A stretch of DNA of 64,000 nt. Source: Rossellomorea sp036867415 (GTDB taxonomy: Bacteria; Bacillota; Bacilli; Bacillales; Bacillaceae_B). Below, piece after piece: positions 42,225-50,943 of this stretch. Where the stretch lies: assembly GCF_036867415.1 (NCBI RefSeq), contig NZ_JBAJHU010000003.1, forward strand, positions 310,001 to 374,000, read 5' to 3'. Every line of letters starts with the position of its first letter. The first letter of the stretch is position 1. The notes beneath the pieces were generated by a model. That model searched no databases and was not told the DNA's origin. It saw only the letters and a program-made list of their open reading frames with translations. The position numbers and the translations under genes were made by a program.

Positions 42225-43001
42225 ATGACACGTAATAAAGTTGAGATTTGTGGTGTAGATACTTCTAAATTACCTGTATTGAAGAATGATGAAATGAGAG
42301 TATTGTTCAAACAAATGCAAGCAGGTGATATATCTGCTAGAGAGAAGCTTGTTAATGGGAATTTGCGCCTCGTCTTAAGTGTAATTCAACGCTTTAACAA
42401 CCGTGGTGAGTATGTTGATGACTTGTTTCAAGTCGGGTGTATCGGATTAATGAAATCGATCGACAACTTTGACTTGGGTCAAAATGTGCGATTCTCCACT
42501 TATGCAGTACCGATGATCATTGGAGAGATTCGCCGCTACCTGCGTGACAACAACCCCATCCGCGTATCGCGCTCTTTGCGTGACATTGCTTATAAAGCTT
42601 TACAGGTAAGGGAGAAGCTGATGGGTGAAACCTCCAGGGAACCGACAGCTGAAGAAATTGCAAAGGTATTGGATGTACCGCATGAAGAAATTGTCTTTGC
42701 CTTGGATGCAATCCAGGATCCTGTTTCATTGTTCGAGCCCATTTATAATGATGGCGGAGATCCGATCTTCGTTATGGATCAGCTTAGTGATGAACGAAAT
42801 CGGGATTTCCACTGGATTGAAGAGATTGCGTTACAAGAAGGAATGAGAAGATTAAATGACCGGGAAAAGCTGATCATCAGCAAACGCTTTTTCCAAGGGA
42901 AGACACAAATGGAGGTAGCTGACGAAATAGGAATTTCGCAAGCTCAAGTCTCCCGATTAGAAAAAGCAGCGATCAAACAAATGAACAAAAACATTCAATA
43001 A
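42225..43001 (+). CDS. sigG: RNA polymerase sporulation sigma factor sigma-G
   Basis: This 258-residue forespore sigma factor is nearly identical in motifs to B. subtilis sigma-G: TRNKVEICGVDTSKLPVLKN start, REKLVNGNLRLVLSVIQRF, STYAVPMIIGEIRRYLRDNN and the region 4 helix-turn-helix QMEVADEIGISQAQVSRLEK. ATG 42225 follows GGAGGGGAAAGA; the upstream frame to 42153 is non-conserved. The 187 bp between sigE and sigG is AT-rich; it could carry a sigma-F/G promoter, but none is clear. Confidence 0.98.
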   Translation: MTRNKVEICGVDTSKLPVLKNDEMRVLFKQMQAGDISAREKLVNGNLRLVLSVIQRFNNRGEYVDDLFQVGCIGLMKSIDNFDLGQNVRFSTYAVPMIIGEIRRYLRDNNPIRVSRSLRDIAYKALQVREKLMGETSREPTAEEIAKVLDVPHEEIVFALDAIQDPVSLFEPIYNDGGDPIFVMDQLSDERNRDFHWIEEIALQEGMRRLNDREKLIISKRFFQGKTQMEVADEIGISQAQVSRLEKAAIKQMNKNIQ

Positions 43002-43046
43002 TTGAAGTAAGCGAAAGAGGTAATCATTCTTTCACTGTAACTCAAA

Positions 43047-43080
43047 AGCAGATCCTTAAATCCGGGGTCTGCCTTTCTTA
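43047..43080 (+). terminator. Terminator after sigG
   Basis: AGCAGATCC-type arm (about 43047-43055) pairs with GGGGTCTGC (43064-43072) using G-U pairs, then CTTTCTTATTT. Moderate strength. Confidence 0.65.
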
Positions 43081-43160
43081 TTTCTGCATATAATAAAGTA
43101 TTATGCAAAATTGCTGCCGTATAAAAAGTTCCGGAAGGCAAGCATGCAGGAGGGATTCTT

Positions 43161-43442
43161 GTGGTTCGTATTTCTGAATTTCAAATAAAGGATGTCGTCA
43201 ACATTTCGGATGGAAAAAAGTTAGGGAATATCGGGGATATTGAAATCAACCTGGATACGGGCAGGATTGAAGCAATCGTCATCGGTGGAGGCGGTAAGTT
43301 ATTGGGTTTCTTTGGAAAAGATGAAGATGTTGTCATACCATGGAAAAGTATCGTGAAAATCGGGGAAGACGTCATTCTGGTTCGACATAAAGAGAGCCAT
43401 TATATACAAGGACAGCTCGAAGAACCTAAAGAATCTTCTTGA
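43161..43442 (+). CDS. ylmC: YlmC/YmxH family PRC-barrel sporulation protein
   Basis: This 93-residue single PRC-barrel domain protein contains ISEFQIKDVVNISDGKKLGNIGDIEINLDTGRIEAIV and FFGKDEDVVIPWKSIVKIGEDVILV. Family members (YlmC, YmxH) are linked with sporulation, but the biochemical role is not known. GTG 43161 follows AGGAGGGATTCTT. It stands alone between sigG and ylmD. The ylmA gene of B. subtilis is absent here. Confidence 0.92.
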   Translation: MVRISEFQIKDVVNISDGKKLGNIGDIEINLDTGRIEAIVIGGGGKLLGFFGKDEDVVIPWKSIVKIGEDVILVRHKESHYIQGQLEEPKESS

Positions 43443-43500
43443 TAAATGACGAATATTCAGTTTCTGTGGTACACTTAAATAAAACGAAGGAGATTCAATC

Positions 43501-44322
43501 GTGTCTATTGAGCCTTTTCAAAAAGAATCGGAATCATATTATTCAATAACGAAATGGACTGAAGAATTTCCTGGTCTGAAAGCAGGTATTACCACAAGGT
43601 CTGGTGGAGAAAGTAAAGGCTGCTTTGATTCTTTGAATATGGGGCTGCATGTTTGTGATAAGCAGGCAGATGTGGTCAAGAACCGTGTGAAAATCGCCGA
43701 ATCGCTTCAGTTTCCGCTTGATCATTGGGTAGCAGGCGAACAGACTCATGGCAACAGGATCATTAAAATTACAACTTCAGATAAAGGGAAGGGCAGCAGG
43801 TCTTATTCTACAAGCATCAAAGATACTGATGGGTTCCTTACCGCTCATAAACACCTATTGCTGACAATGTGCTATGCAGACTGTGTCCCCCTTTATTTTC
43901 TTGATAAAAAGAATGGTCATATAGGAGTCGCTCATGCAGGCTGGAAAGGAACAGTAGGGGAAATAGGCCCTGCAATGCTGACAAAATTCCAGGACGAAGG
44001 TTCAAGTATTGCGGATATTGACGTGGTGATCGGTCCTTCGATTTGTAAAGAATGTTATGTAGTGGATGACAGAGTGATCAATCAAGTAAAAAAAGTACTA
44101 GAAGATGGGAACCACTTGCCCTATAATTTAAAAGAAGAAGGCCAATATCATTTGGATCTAAAGAGAGTGAATAAACTTCTTTTGCTTCAATGGGGATTAA
44201 ATGATAGACAAATCCATACTTCTGGTTATTGTTCTTCCTGCAGTACAGAATTTTTCTCATATCGCAGAGATGATGGGAATACAGGGAGAATGATGAGTTT
44301 CATTGGCTGGAAGGAGAAATGA
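43501..44322 (+). CDS. ylmD: PgeF/YfiH family protein (YlmD), laccase-domain purine phosphorylase type
   Basis: This 273-residue protein of the YfiH/PgeF/LACC1 family has the metal and active-site motifs GEQTHGNRI, MCYADCVPLYF and VAHAGWKGTVGEI, then GPSICKECYVVDD and SSCSTEFFSYRRD near the end. Family members act on purine nucleosides, and E. coli YfiH edits peptidoglycan precursors; which applies here is unknown. GTG 43501 follows AAGGAGATTCAATC. It is the first of a tight ylmD-ylmE-sepF-ylmG run. Confidence 0.92.
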   Translation: MSIEPFQKESESYYSITKWTEEFPGLKAGITTRSGGESKGCFDSLNMGLHVCDKQADVVKNRVKIAESLQFPLDHWVAGEQTHGNRIIKITTSDKGKGSRSYSTSIKDTDGFLTAHKHLLLTMCYADCVPLYFLDKKNGHIGVAHAGWKGTVGEIGPAMLTKFQDEGSSIADIDVVIGPSICKECYVVDDRVINQVKKVLEDGNHLPYNLKEEGQYHLDLKRVNKLLLLQWGLNDRQIHTSGYCSSCSTEFFSYRRDDGNTGRMMSFIGWKEK

Positions 44323-44323
44323 A

Positions 44324-44998
44324 ATGAACGTTATAGAGAATTTGAAACAAATTCAGGAAAATATTCAGGATGCATGCAGCAAAAGTGGAAGAAATCCCGA
44401 GGATATCAACATTGTAGCCGTAACCAAATATGTTGGGGTAAACAAAGCCGAGGAAGCCCTCGAGGCAGGGCTAACTCATTTGGGTGAAAACAGGGACTCA
44501 GGACTTCTGTCGAAATGGGAAGCACTGGGGGAGGAACCACAGTGGCATTTCATAGGCACGCTTCAATCCAAGAAGGTCAAGAATATTATTGACAAAGTAT
44601 CATACATACACTCCTTGGACAGGTTGTCACTGGCCAGGGAAATTCATAAAAGAGCGGACAGGCCTGTATCTTGTTTCGTCCAGGTGAATGTGTCAGGCGA
44701 GGAATCAAAACACGGCTTGGATCCTCAGAAAGTTGAAGGATTCATACGTAGCCTTGAGAACTACTCTTCCATCAAGGTTGCAGGTTTGATGACGATGGCA
44801 CCTCATACAAATGATGGAGATTTCTTAAGGGAGTGCTTTCGCACATTAAAAGGACTTCAGGAAACTATCCATTCCTTGGGATTACCACATGCACCATGTA
44901 CAGAACTATCAATGGGGATGAGTAATGATTATACAATCGCAATTGAAGAGGGAGCTACTTTTATCCGTATTGGATCAGCGTTAGTTGGAAATGACTGA
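44324..44998 (+). CDS. ylmE: YggS/PLPBP family pyridoxal phosphate-binding protein
   Basis: This 224-residue TIM-barrel protein of the alanine racemase N-terminal-like family has the PLP lysine in VAVTKYVG (about residue 35). THLGENRDSGLLSKWE, WHFIGTLQSKKVKNII, SMGMSNDYTIAIEEGATFIRIGSALVG are family signatures. These proteins control vitamin B6 balance rather than catalyse a known reaction. ATG 44324 follows AAGGAG; ylmD ends 1 bp before. Confidence 0.95.
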   Translation: MNVIENLKQIQENIQDACSKSGRNPEDINIVAVTKYVGVNKAEEALEAGLTHLGENRDSGLLSKWEALGEEPQWHFIGTLQSKKVKNIIDKVSYIHSLDRLSLAREIHKRADRPVSCFVQVNVSGEESKHGLDPQKVEGFIRSLENYSSIKVAGLMTMAPHTNDGDFLRECFRTLKGLQETIHSLGLPHAPCTELSMGMSNDYTIAIEEGATFIRIGSALVGND

Positions 44999-45014
44999 GA
45001 GGGGATGTACGTAA

Positions 45015-45464
45015 ATGGGCATTAAATCCAAGTTGAAAACTTTCTTTTTGTTGGATGAAGAAGAATATGACTATGAAGAAGATGAGAAGTATGAAGAAGA
45101 TTTCGAGGAGAAGAAGAACATGAAAACACAATCAGTGTCTCAAGCGAAGCAGAACGTGGTCAGTCTTCAAAGCGTACAGAAATCTTCCAAGGTGATTTTG
45201 GTGGAACCGAGAGTTTATGCTGAAGCACAGGAAATTGCTGACCATTTGAAGAATAGACGGTCTGTTCTTGTGAATCTCCAGCGAATTCAGCATGATCAGG
45301 CAAAACGGATTGTCGATTTTCTCAGTGGTACGGTTTACGCCATTGGCGGTGACATTCAGCGTGTCGGAATGAATATTTTTCTCTGTACTCCAGACAATGT
45401 TGAAGTGAGTGGAAACATTTCTGAATTTCTAAAAGATGAAGATATATCTGATTCAAGGTGGTAA
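45015..45464 (+). CDS. sepF: Cell division protein SepF
   Basis: This 149-residue protein begins with a membrane-binding amphipathic helix (MGIKSKLKTFFLL), followed by an acidic linker (EEEYDYEEDEKYEEDFEE). The SepF core domain (KVILVEPRVYAEAQEIADHL, NLQRIQHDQAKRIVDFLSGTVYAIGGDIQRVG) ends the protein. SepF polymerises into rings and binds the FtsZ C-terminal tail, supporting the Z ring at the membrane. ATG 45015 follows GAGGGGATGTACGTAA. Confidence 0.96.
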   Translation: MGIKSKLKTFFLLDEEEYDYEEDEKYEEDFEEKKNMKTQSVSQAKQNVVSLQSVQKSSKVILVEPRVYAEAQEIADHLKNRRSVLVNLQRIQHDQAKRIVDFLSGTVYAIGGDIQRVGMNIFLCTPDNVEVSGNISEFLKDEDISDSRW

Positions 45465-45472
45465 TGTAAATT

Positions 45473-45736
45473 ATGGGATTTGTTTTTGAAGTATTATCTA
45501 CACTTATTCAGCTTTACTCGTGGGCATTAATCATTTATATATTAATGTCATGGTTCCCTAATGCAAGGGAATCATCCATCGGGCAATTTTTGTCCAAAAT
45601 CTGTGAGCCTTATCTGGAGCCGTTCAGAAAATTCGTACCGCCGCTTGGAATGATCGATATTTCTCCAATCGTGGCTTTCATCGTCTTGAACCTTGCACAG
45701 ATGGGACTGCGTCAATTATTCTTGTGGTTCATGTAA
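45473..45736 (+). CDS. ylmG: YggT family membrane protein YlmG
   Basis: This 87-residue protein has two membrane spans (about 6-26 and 63-83) and the YggT signature ILMSWFPNARESSIGQFLSKICEPYLEPFRKFVPPLGMIDISP. Its role is unknown in bacteria; the gene is always close to sepF in Firmicutes. ATG 45473 lies 8 bp after the sepF stop; AAGGTGGTAATG in the sepF end acts as the ribosome site. Confidence 0.94.
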   Translation: MGFVFEVLSTLIQLYSWALIIYILMSWFPNARESSIGQFLSKICEPYLEPFRKFVPPLGMIDISPIVAFIVLNLAQMGLRQLFLWFM

Positions 45737-45759
45737 GTGAACTGAAAGACGTCTAGGTA

Positions 45760-45800
45760 AAGAGCTGAAACATCTCAAACAGTTTCAGTTCTTTTATTTT
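45760..45800 (+). terminator. Terminator after ylmG
   Basis: AAGAGCTGAAAC (45760-45771) pairs with GTTTCAGTTCTT (45782-45793), then TTATTTT. Confidence 0.8.
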
Positions 45801-45829
45801 GACTGTAATAATGCCAGGAGGTGAATCTT

Positions 45830-46597
45830 GTGACCATATACCAACATTTCAGACATGATGAAAAGGAATTTGTAGATAGTGTGCTGCAGTGGAGAAATCA
45901 AGTTGAGAATCAATACGCACCAAAGCGTACTGATTTTTTAGATCCGAGGCAGCAGTATATCGTACAATCAATCATCGGTCAAAGCCAGGATATTCTCCTA
46001 TCTTTTTCTCCTGAACATACCGAAAGGAAGAGGGCGCTGCTTTACCCCTCCTATTTTGAACCTGCAGAAGAAGATTATGGTATTCGTTTATTCGAGATTG
46101 AGTACCCTGTTAAGTTTGTTACAATAGAACATAGACAAGTACTGGGCAGTATCATGTCACTTGGTCTGAAGCGTGATAAGTTCGGCGACATTTTAGCAGA
46201 TGAAAACAAGGTTCAATTAATTCTTGCAGAAGAGATTTCTGAATTCGTACGAATGGAATTAGTCGAGATAGGAAAAGCGAAAGTCACTTTACATGCCGTT
46301 CCATTCACAGAAATGATGCATTCACGGGAAGAGTGGCTTGAAAAAGTGACAACCGTGAGCTCCCTCAGAATAGATGTCGTCCTTGCCGCAATCTATAATA
46401 TTTCTCGTCAGAAGGCTCAGACATTCATTAAAGCCAAGCTTGTGAAACTGAATTGGAAAATTACAGAAAATCCATCCATTGAAGTGGATACTGGAGATGT
46501 GATTTCAGCAAGGGGCTTCGGCAGAAGCAAGCTTATCTCAATTGAAGGAAAAACCAAACGGGAAAAATGGCGGATTTCTTTAGGAGTTCTGAAATAA
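45830..46597 (+). CDS. ylmH: S4-domain RNA-binding protein YlmH
   Basis: This protein is about 255 residues long. The N-terminal two-thirds form the YlmH-specific domain (DFLDPRQQYIVQSIIG, SLGLKRDKFGDIL) and the C-terminal S4 domain is at about 180-240 (SLRIDVVLAAIYNISRQKAQTFIKAKLVKLNW). B. subtilis YlmH binds 50S-peptidyl-tRNA and can take part in ribosome-associated quality control. GTG 45830 is preferred: AGGAGGT (about 45815) is at proper distance; the in-frame GTG at 45821 overlaps it. Confidence 0.92.
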   Translation: MTIYQHFRHDEKEFVDSVLQWRNQVENQYAPKRTDFLDPRQQYIVQSIIGQSQDILLSFSPEHTERKRALLYPSYFEPAEEDYGIRLFEIEYPVKFVTIEHRQVLGSIMSLGLKRDKFGDILADENKVQLILAEEISEFVRMELVEIGKAKVTLHAVPFTEMMHSREEWLEKVTTVSSLRIDVVLAAIYNISRQKAQTFIKAKLVKLNWKITENPSIEVDTGDVISARGFGRSKLISIEGKTKREKWRISLGVLK

Positions 46598-46687
46598 TTT
46601 AAAGAAAAAAGAAGGAATTTTCCCACATACTGTCGAATTTTTAGTTATAATAAAATTGTAATTCACCAAGTACTGGAGGTGGCTTCC

Positions 46688-47203
46688 ATGCCTTTAACGC
46701 CATTAGATATACATAACAAGGAGTTTAGTCGTGGTTTTCGCGGTTATGACGAAGATGAGGTTAATGAATTTTTAGATCAAATCATTAAAGATTATGAAAT
46801 TCTTATCCGTGAGAAGAAAGAAACCGAAGAACGTTTGAATTCATTGAATGAACGTTTAGGTCATTTTACAACGATTGAAGAAACCTTGAATAAGTCAATC
46901 GTCATTGCACAAGAAGCAGGGGAAGAAGTCAAAAGAAATGCGACAAAAGAAGCTAAGCTGATTATTAAAGAAGCTGAAAAAAATGCCGACAGGATTGTAA
47001 ATGAATCACTTTCCAAAGCCAGGAAGATCGCGATTGAAATTGAAGAGCTCAAGAAACAGTCGAAAGTATTCCGTACTCGCTTCAAAATGCTGATCGAAGC
47101 CCAGCTTGATCTCCTGGATACGGGCGATTGGGATCAGTTGATGGAATTTGATTTAGATGCCACTGAATTAAAAACTCTTAAAGAAGAAGAGACACTGTCT
47201 TGA
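46688..47203 (+). CDS. divIVA: Cell-pole and septum protein DivIVA
   Basis: This 171-residue protein has the membrane-curvature-sensing N-terminus MPLTPLDIHNKEFSRGFRGYDEDEVNEFLDQIIKDYE. A long coiled coil follows (about 30-150) with the linker TTIEETLNKSIVIAQEAGEEVK. It recruits MinJ/MinCD, chromosome-anchoring RacA and others to poles. GGAGGTGGCTTCC precedes ATG 46688. Its stop codon overlaps the -35 element of the ileS promoter. Confidence 0.97.
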   Translation: MPLTPLDIHNKEFSRGFRGYDEDEVNEFLDQIIKDYEILIREKKETEERLNSLNERLGHFTTIEETLNKSIVIAQEAGEEVKRNATKEAKLIIKEAEKNADRIVNESLSKARKIAIEIEELKKQSKVFRTRFKMLIEAQLDLLDTGDWDQLMEFDLDATELKTLKEEETLS

Positions 47204-47229
47204 CGAAAGCTGCATTCTTTTCATATAAT
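47200..47229 (+). promoter_or_regulatory. Sigma-A promoter for the ileS T-box transcript
   Basis: TTGACG (47200-47205), an 18-bp spacer and TATAAT (47224-47229). The -35 box overlaps the divIVA stop codon. Confidence 0.8.
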
Positions 47230-47235
47230 TGTAAA

Positions 47236-47518
47236 ACAATCTGAATTGCCATAATGAAGGCTAAGACAGGGACAGTACGTTTCTTCTTTAATTCCTGAAA
47301 AAGCGAACCGGGGATGGTGAAAGCCCGGTGAGGAAATAGAAGCGGAAGATCACCCTTGAGCTCCGGGCATGAAATTCCTGTATAAGGAAAACTAGTGTGA
47401 GGCGTTTTATTCACGTTACGAATGAAGCGAGTGAAAGTGTCCTTTGGATACTTTTATGAGGGTGGTACCGCGGGAAAGCTTTCTCGTCCCTTTTTTGGGA
47501 TGAGAAAGCTTTTTTTGT
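47236..47518 (+). promoter_or_regulatory. T-box riboswitch leader of ileS
   Basis: The leader runs from the likely transcription start to a terminator. The conserved T-box GGTGGTACCGCG (47461-47472) lies just before the terminator stem AAAGCTTTCTC/GAGAAAGCTTT with T7 at 47475-47517. Upstream stem I has an AG-rich bulge (GGACAGTACG) and a distal loop (GGGGATGGTGAAAGCCC). The likely specifier is ATC (47349-47351) followed by A, an isoleucine codon. Uncharged tRNA-Ile would allow readthrough. Confidence 0.92.
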
Positions 47519-47594
47519 TACCCGGATTGATTAATATTCGTAGAAAGTAGAAAAGATGGCAATTAAGATACATGCTGAAGGAGGATATTTTAAA

Positions 47595-50366
47595 ATGGAG
47601 TATAAAGATACTTTATTGATGCCGAAAACTGAATTTCCAATGAGAGGGAATTTGCCAAAAAGAGAACCTGAAACTCAAAAGAACTGGGAAGAGATGGACA
47701 TTTACAAAAAGGTCCAGGATCGTACAAACGGTCGCCCCCTGTTTGTCCTGCATGACGGTCCTCCGTACGCAAATGGCAATCTCCATATGGGGCATGCGCT
47801 GAATAAAATTCTTAAGGATTTCATCGTCAGATACAAATCGATGAATGGTTTTCACGCACCTTATGTTCCCGGCTGGGATACACACGGTCTCCCGATTGAA
47901 CAGGCACTTACGAATAAAGGTGTGAAACGGAAAGAAATGACCGTGGCTGAATTCCGTAAATTATGCGAAGAATACGCTTATGAACAAGTGGACATCCAGC
48001 GTACTCAATTCAAGCAATTAGGGGTTCGCGGTGATTGGGAAAATCCATATATCACGTTAAAACCAGAGTATGAAGCACAACAAATCAAAGTCTTTGGTGA
48101 TATGGCCAAGAAGGGCTATATCTACAAAGGGAAAAAGCCTGTATACTGGTCCCCTTCAAGTGAATCTGCTCTGGCAGAAGCTGAAATCGAGTACCAGGAC
48201 AAACGTTCACCCTCGATCTATGTAGGTTTCAGTGTGACCGAAGGGAAAGGAATCCTTGAAGAAGGTACTCAGTTCATCATCTGGACGACAACCCCATGGA
48301 CGATCCCTGCAAACCTGGGGATCGCGGTTCACCAGGATTTGACATATGTAGTTGTATCCGTCAACGGCAGCGCTTATGTAGTGGCCGAAGACCTTCTTGA
48401 AGATGTTGCTGAAAACCTTGAATGGCAAGAGTACGCAGTAACGAAAAAAGTCAAAGGTGCCGAGCTGGAACGGCTTAAAGCCAAACATCCGATTTATGAC
48501 CGCGAATCTCTTATCATCCTGGGAGAGCACGTAACAACTGATTCAGGTACCGGGTGTGTACACACTGCACCGGGACATGGGGAAGATGACTTTCTTGTAG
48601 GCAGAAAGTACGGATTAGACGTATTGTGTCCTGTTGATGACAAAGGTGTCATGACTTCCGAAGCTCCAGGATTTGAAGGATTATTCTATGATAAGGCAAA
48701 CAAACCGATCACAGAGAAGCTTGAGGAAGCCGGAGCATTATTGAAGCTTAACTTTATCACACACTCTTACCCTCATGATTGGCGTACAAAGAAACCGGTC
48801 ATCTTCCGGGCGACGGCTCAATGGTTCGCATCAATCGATAAATTCCGCAATGACCTGCTTCAAGCAGTCAAGGATACGAAATGGGTGCCAAGATGGGGTG
48901 AAACGCGACTATTCAATATGGTTAGAGACCGGGGAGACTGGTGTATCTCAAGACAGCGCGCATGGGGTGTGCCGATTCCGGTATTCTACGCTGAAAACGG
49001 TGAAGAAATCATCACAGATGCGACAATCGATCATGTGTCTGATTTATTCAGTAAGCATGGTTCGAATATTTGGTTCGAAAAAGAAGCGAAAGACCTTCTG
49101 CCAGAAGGATTCACCCATGATGGAAGCCCGAATGGCCAGTTCACGAAAGAACAGGACATCATGGATGTGTGGTTCGACTCCGGTTCTTCTCATCAGGCTG
49201 TATTGGAAGCGCGTGACGATTTACAGCGCCCGGCCGATCTTTACCTTGAAGGATCTGATCAGTATCGCGGCTGGTTCAACTCCTCCTTGACTACCGGGGT
49301 TGCGGTAACAGGGGAAGCACCATACAAAGGTGTACTCAGTCATGGATTTGCACTTGATGGTGACGGCAGAAAGATGAGTAAGTCACTTGGAAACGTGGTT
49401 GTTCCAGAAAAAGTCATGAAGCAGTTGGGTGCCGATATCCTGCGCCTTTGGGTAGCATCGGTTGACTATCAATCAGATGTCCGTGTATCTGATCCGATCT
49501 TGAAGCAAGTAGCTGAAGTATATAGGAAAATCCGTAACACTTTCCGCTTCCTCCTTGGTAATTTAGCTGATTTCGATCCAAAGTCTGATGCGGTTTCATA
49601 TGAAAAACTTCGTGAAGTTGATCAATTCATGATGGTCAAGCTGAATGACTTAGTCAGAAATGTTAAAAACTCTTACGATAACTATGAATTTGCGAGCATC
49701 TATCATGCCGTAAATAACTTCTGTACACTTGACTTGAGTTCATTCTATCTTGATTTTGCGAAAGATGTCCTTTACATCGAAGCAAAGGATGATTATGAGC
49801 GCAGAGCAATGCAAACCGTCTTGTATGAAGCATTAGTGGTTCTTACTAAAGTAATGTCCCCGATCCTGTCTCATACTGCTGATGAGGTTTGGGCTCATGT
49901 TCCAGGAGCGGTTGAAGAAAGTGTTCAATTAACCGACATGCCTGATTCGAAGGAACTTCCTAATGCGGAAGCGTTAAAGAAAAAATGGAACGCCTTCCTT
50001 GAATTAAGGGATGACGTATTGAAAGCATTGGAAGAAGCACGTAACCAGAAGCTGATTGGTAAATCGTTAACCGCAAAAGTGACACTTTACATTAATGAAG
50101 AAACAAAATCTTTATTGAATTCCATTTCTGAAGATCTTAAGCAACTGTTCATCGTCTCAGAAATTGAAATTGGCGGGGAAGTAAGCGAAGCTCCGGAGAG
50201 AGCATTAACTGTCGGTCATAACAGCATTGTCGTTGAAAAAGCAGAAGGAGAAACTTGTGACCGCTGCTGGGTAGTAACCACCACAGTCGGAGAAGACAAA
50301 GACCATCCTTCCCTATGTACAAGATGTGCGTCCGTCGTCAAAGAAAATTATTCTCATTTAGCATAA
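47595..50366 (+). CDS. ileS: Isoleucyl-tRNA synthetase
   Basis: This 923-residue class I synthetase has its HIGH-type motif HMGH at residues 64-67 and KMSKS at 593-597. The CP1 editing domain (TTTPWTIPANLGIA, THDSGTGCVHTAPGHGEDD-type region) and a C-terminal zinc site CDRCW...CTRC complete it. It is the bacterial-type IleS rather than the eukaryotic-like, mupirocin-resistant form, judged by length and the C-terminal zinc domain. GAAGGAGGATATTTTAAA precedes ATG 47595. It is regulated by the upstream T-box. Confidence 0.97.
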   Translation: MEYKDTLLMPKTEFPMRGNLPKREPETQKNWEEMDIYKKVQDRTNGRPLFVLHDGPPYANGNLHMGHALNKILKDFIVRYKSMNGFHAPYVPGWDTHGLPIEQALTNKGVKRKEMTVAEFRKLCEEYAYEQVDIQRTQFKQLGVRGDWENPYITLKPEYEAQQIKVFGDMAKKGYIYKGKKPVYWSPSSESALAEAEIEYQDKRSPSIYVGFSVTEGKGILEEGTQFIIWTTTPWTIPANLGIAVHQDLTYVVVSVNGSAYVVAEDLLEDVAENLEWQEYAVTKKVKGAELERLKAKHPIYDRESLIILGEHVTTDSGTGCVHTAPGHGEDDFLVGRKYGLDVLCPVDDKGVMTSEAPGFEGLFYDKANKPITEKLEEAGALLKLNFITHSYPHDWRTKKPVIFRATAQWFASIDKFRNDLLQAVKDTKWVPRWGETRLFNMVRDRGDWCISRQRAWGVPIPVFYAENGEEIITDATIDHVSDLFSKHGSNIWFEKEAKDLLPEGFTHDGSPNGQFTKEQDIMDVWFDSGSSHQAVLEARDDLQRPADLYLEGSDQYRGWFNSSLTTGVAVTGEAPYKGVLSHGFALDGDGRKMSKSLGNVVVPEKVMKQLGADILRLWVASVDYQSDVRVSDPILKQVAEVYRKIRNTFRFLLGNLADFDPKSDAVSYEKLREVDQFMMVKLNDLVRNVKNSYDNYEFASIYHAVNNFCTLDLSSFYLDFAKDVLYIEAKDDYERRAMQTVLYEALVVLTKVMSPILSHTADEVWAHVPGAVEESVQLTDMPDSKELPNAEALKKKWNAFLELRDDVLKALEEARNQKLIGKSLTAKVTLYINEETKSLLNSISEDLKQLFIVSEIEIGGEVSEAPERALTVGHNSIVVEKAEGETCDRCWVVTTTVGEDKDHPSLCTRCASVVKENYSHLA

Positions 50367-50371
50367 AACAC

Positions 50372-50410
50372 AAAGAGACTGGTCTGCCTTGCAAGACCAG
50401 TCTCTTTCTA
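50372..50410 (+). terminator. Terminator after ileS
   Basis: AAAGAGACTGGTCT (50372-50385) pairs with AGACCAGTCTCTTT (50393-50406). Confidence 0.9.
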
Positions 50411-50553
50411 TATAAAGATGAAAAAAAGAAAACTTTAACATTTTACTTCAAATGGCTCTGTGACCTCATTGGTGAGCCGGATTCCAGAATTACTATATCT
50501 TGCAAGACAAATTTTTTGACACTTACCTCCATACTAATAGTGGAGGGATCAAG

Positions 50554-50844
50554 ATGACATATGACCGATACACATCCATCATTCAAGAATTAACTGCATC
50601 CTTGAAAGAGCTAGAGGCAAGTCAATCTCAACATCCTTTAATACAGCATTATATAAATCAGGAAATTTCAGATGTAAGACATGCACTCCATCTGGCGGAC
50701 CAGAACCGGTACGGACTTTGTGAAATGAGCGGTGAAGAAATACCTTTTGACCTGATTAAAATGAACCCCACGCTCACCTCAATAACTGAAGCAAATGAAT
50801 GGAAACGTTACGGTAAAATTCCAATGGGTTCAAAACAGTCATAA
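50554..50844 (+). CDS. ylyA: DksA/TraR-like protein YlyA lacking the zinc-finger cysteines
   Basis: This 96-residue protein looks like the DksA/TraR family: a helical hairpin (RYTSIIQELTASLKELEAS, ISDVRHALHLADQNRYGLCEMSGEEIPFDLIKMNPTLT). Only one of the four zinc-binding cysteines of classical DksA is present. Position between ileS and lspA is that of ylyA in B. subtilis, which has been linked to late forespore gene expression and germination. The start ATG 50554 follows GTGGAGGGATCAAG; upstream codons in frame to 50500 are not conserved. Confidence 0.82.
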   Translation: MTYDRYTSIIQELTASLKELEASQSQHPLIQHYINQEISDVRHALHLADQNRYGLCEMSGEEIPFDLIKMNPTLTSITEANEWKRYGKIPMGSKQS

Positions 50845-50943
50845 GACAATCTTCATAAAAGGGTTTTAGTTTAAGTGTCATTATTCAACCGTTTATGCTA
50901 AAATGCAAAGGTAATCATTTCTTACGATGCGGAGGTTGCCTTT

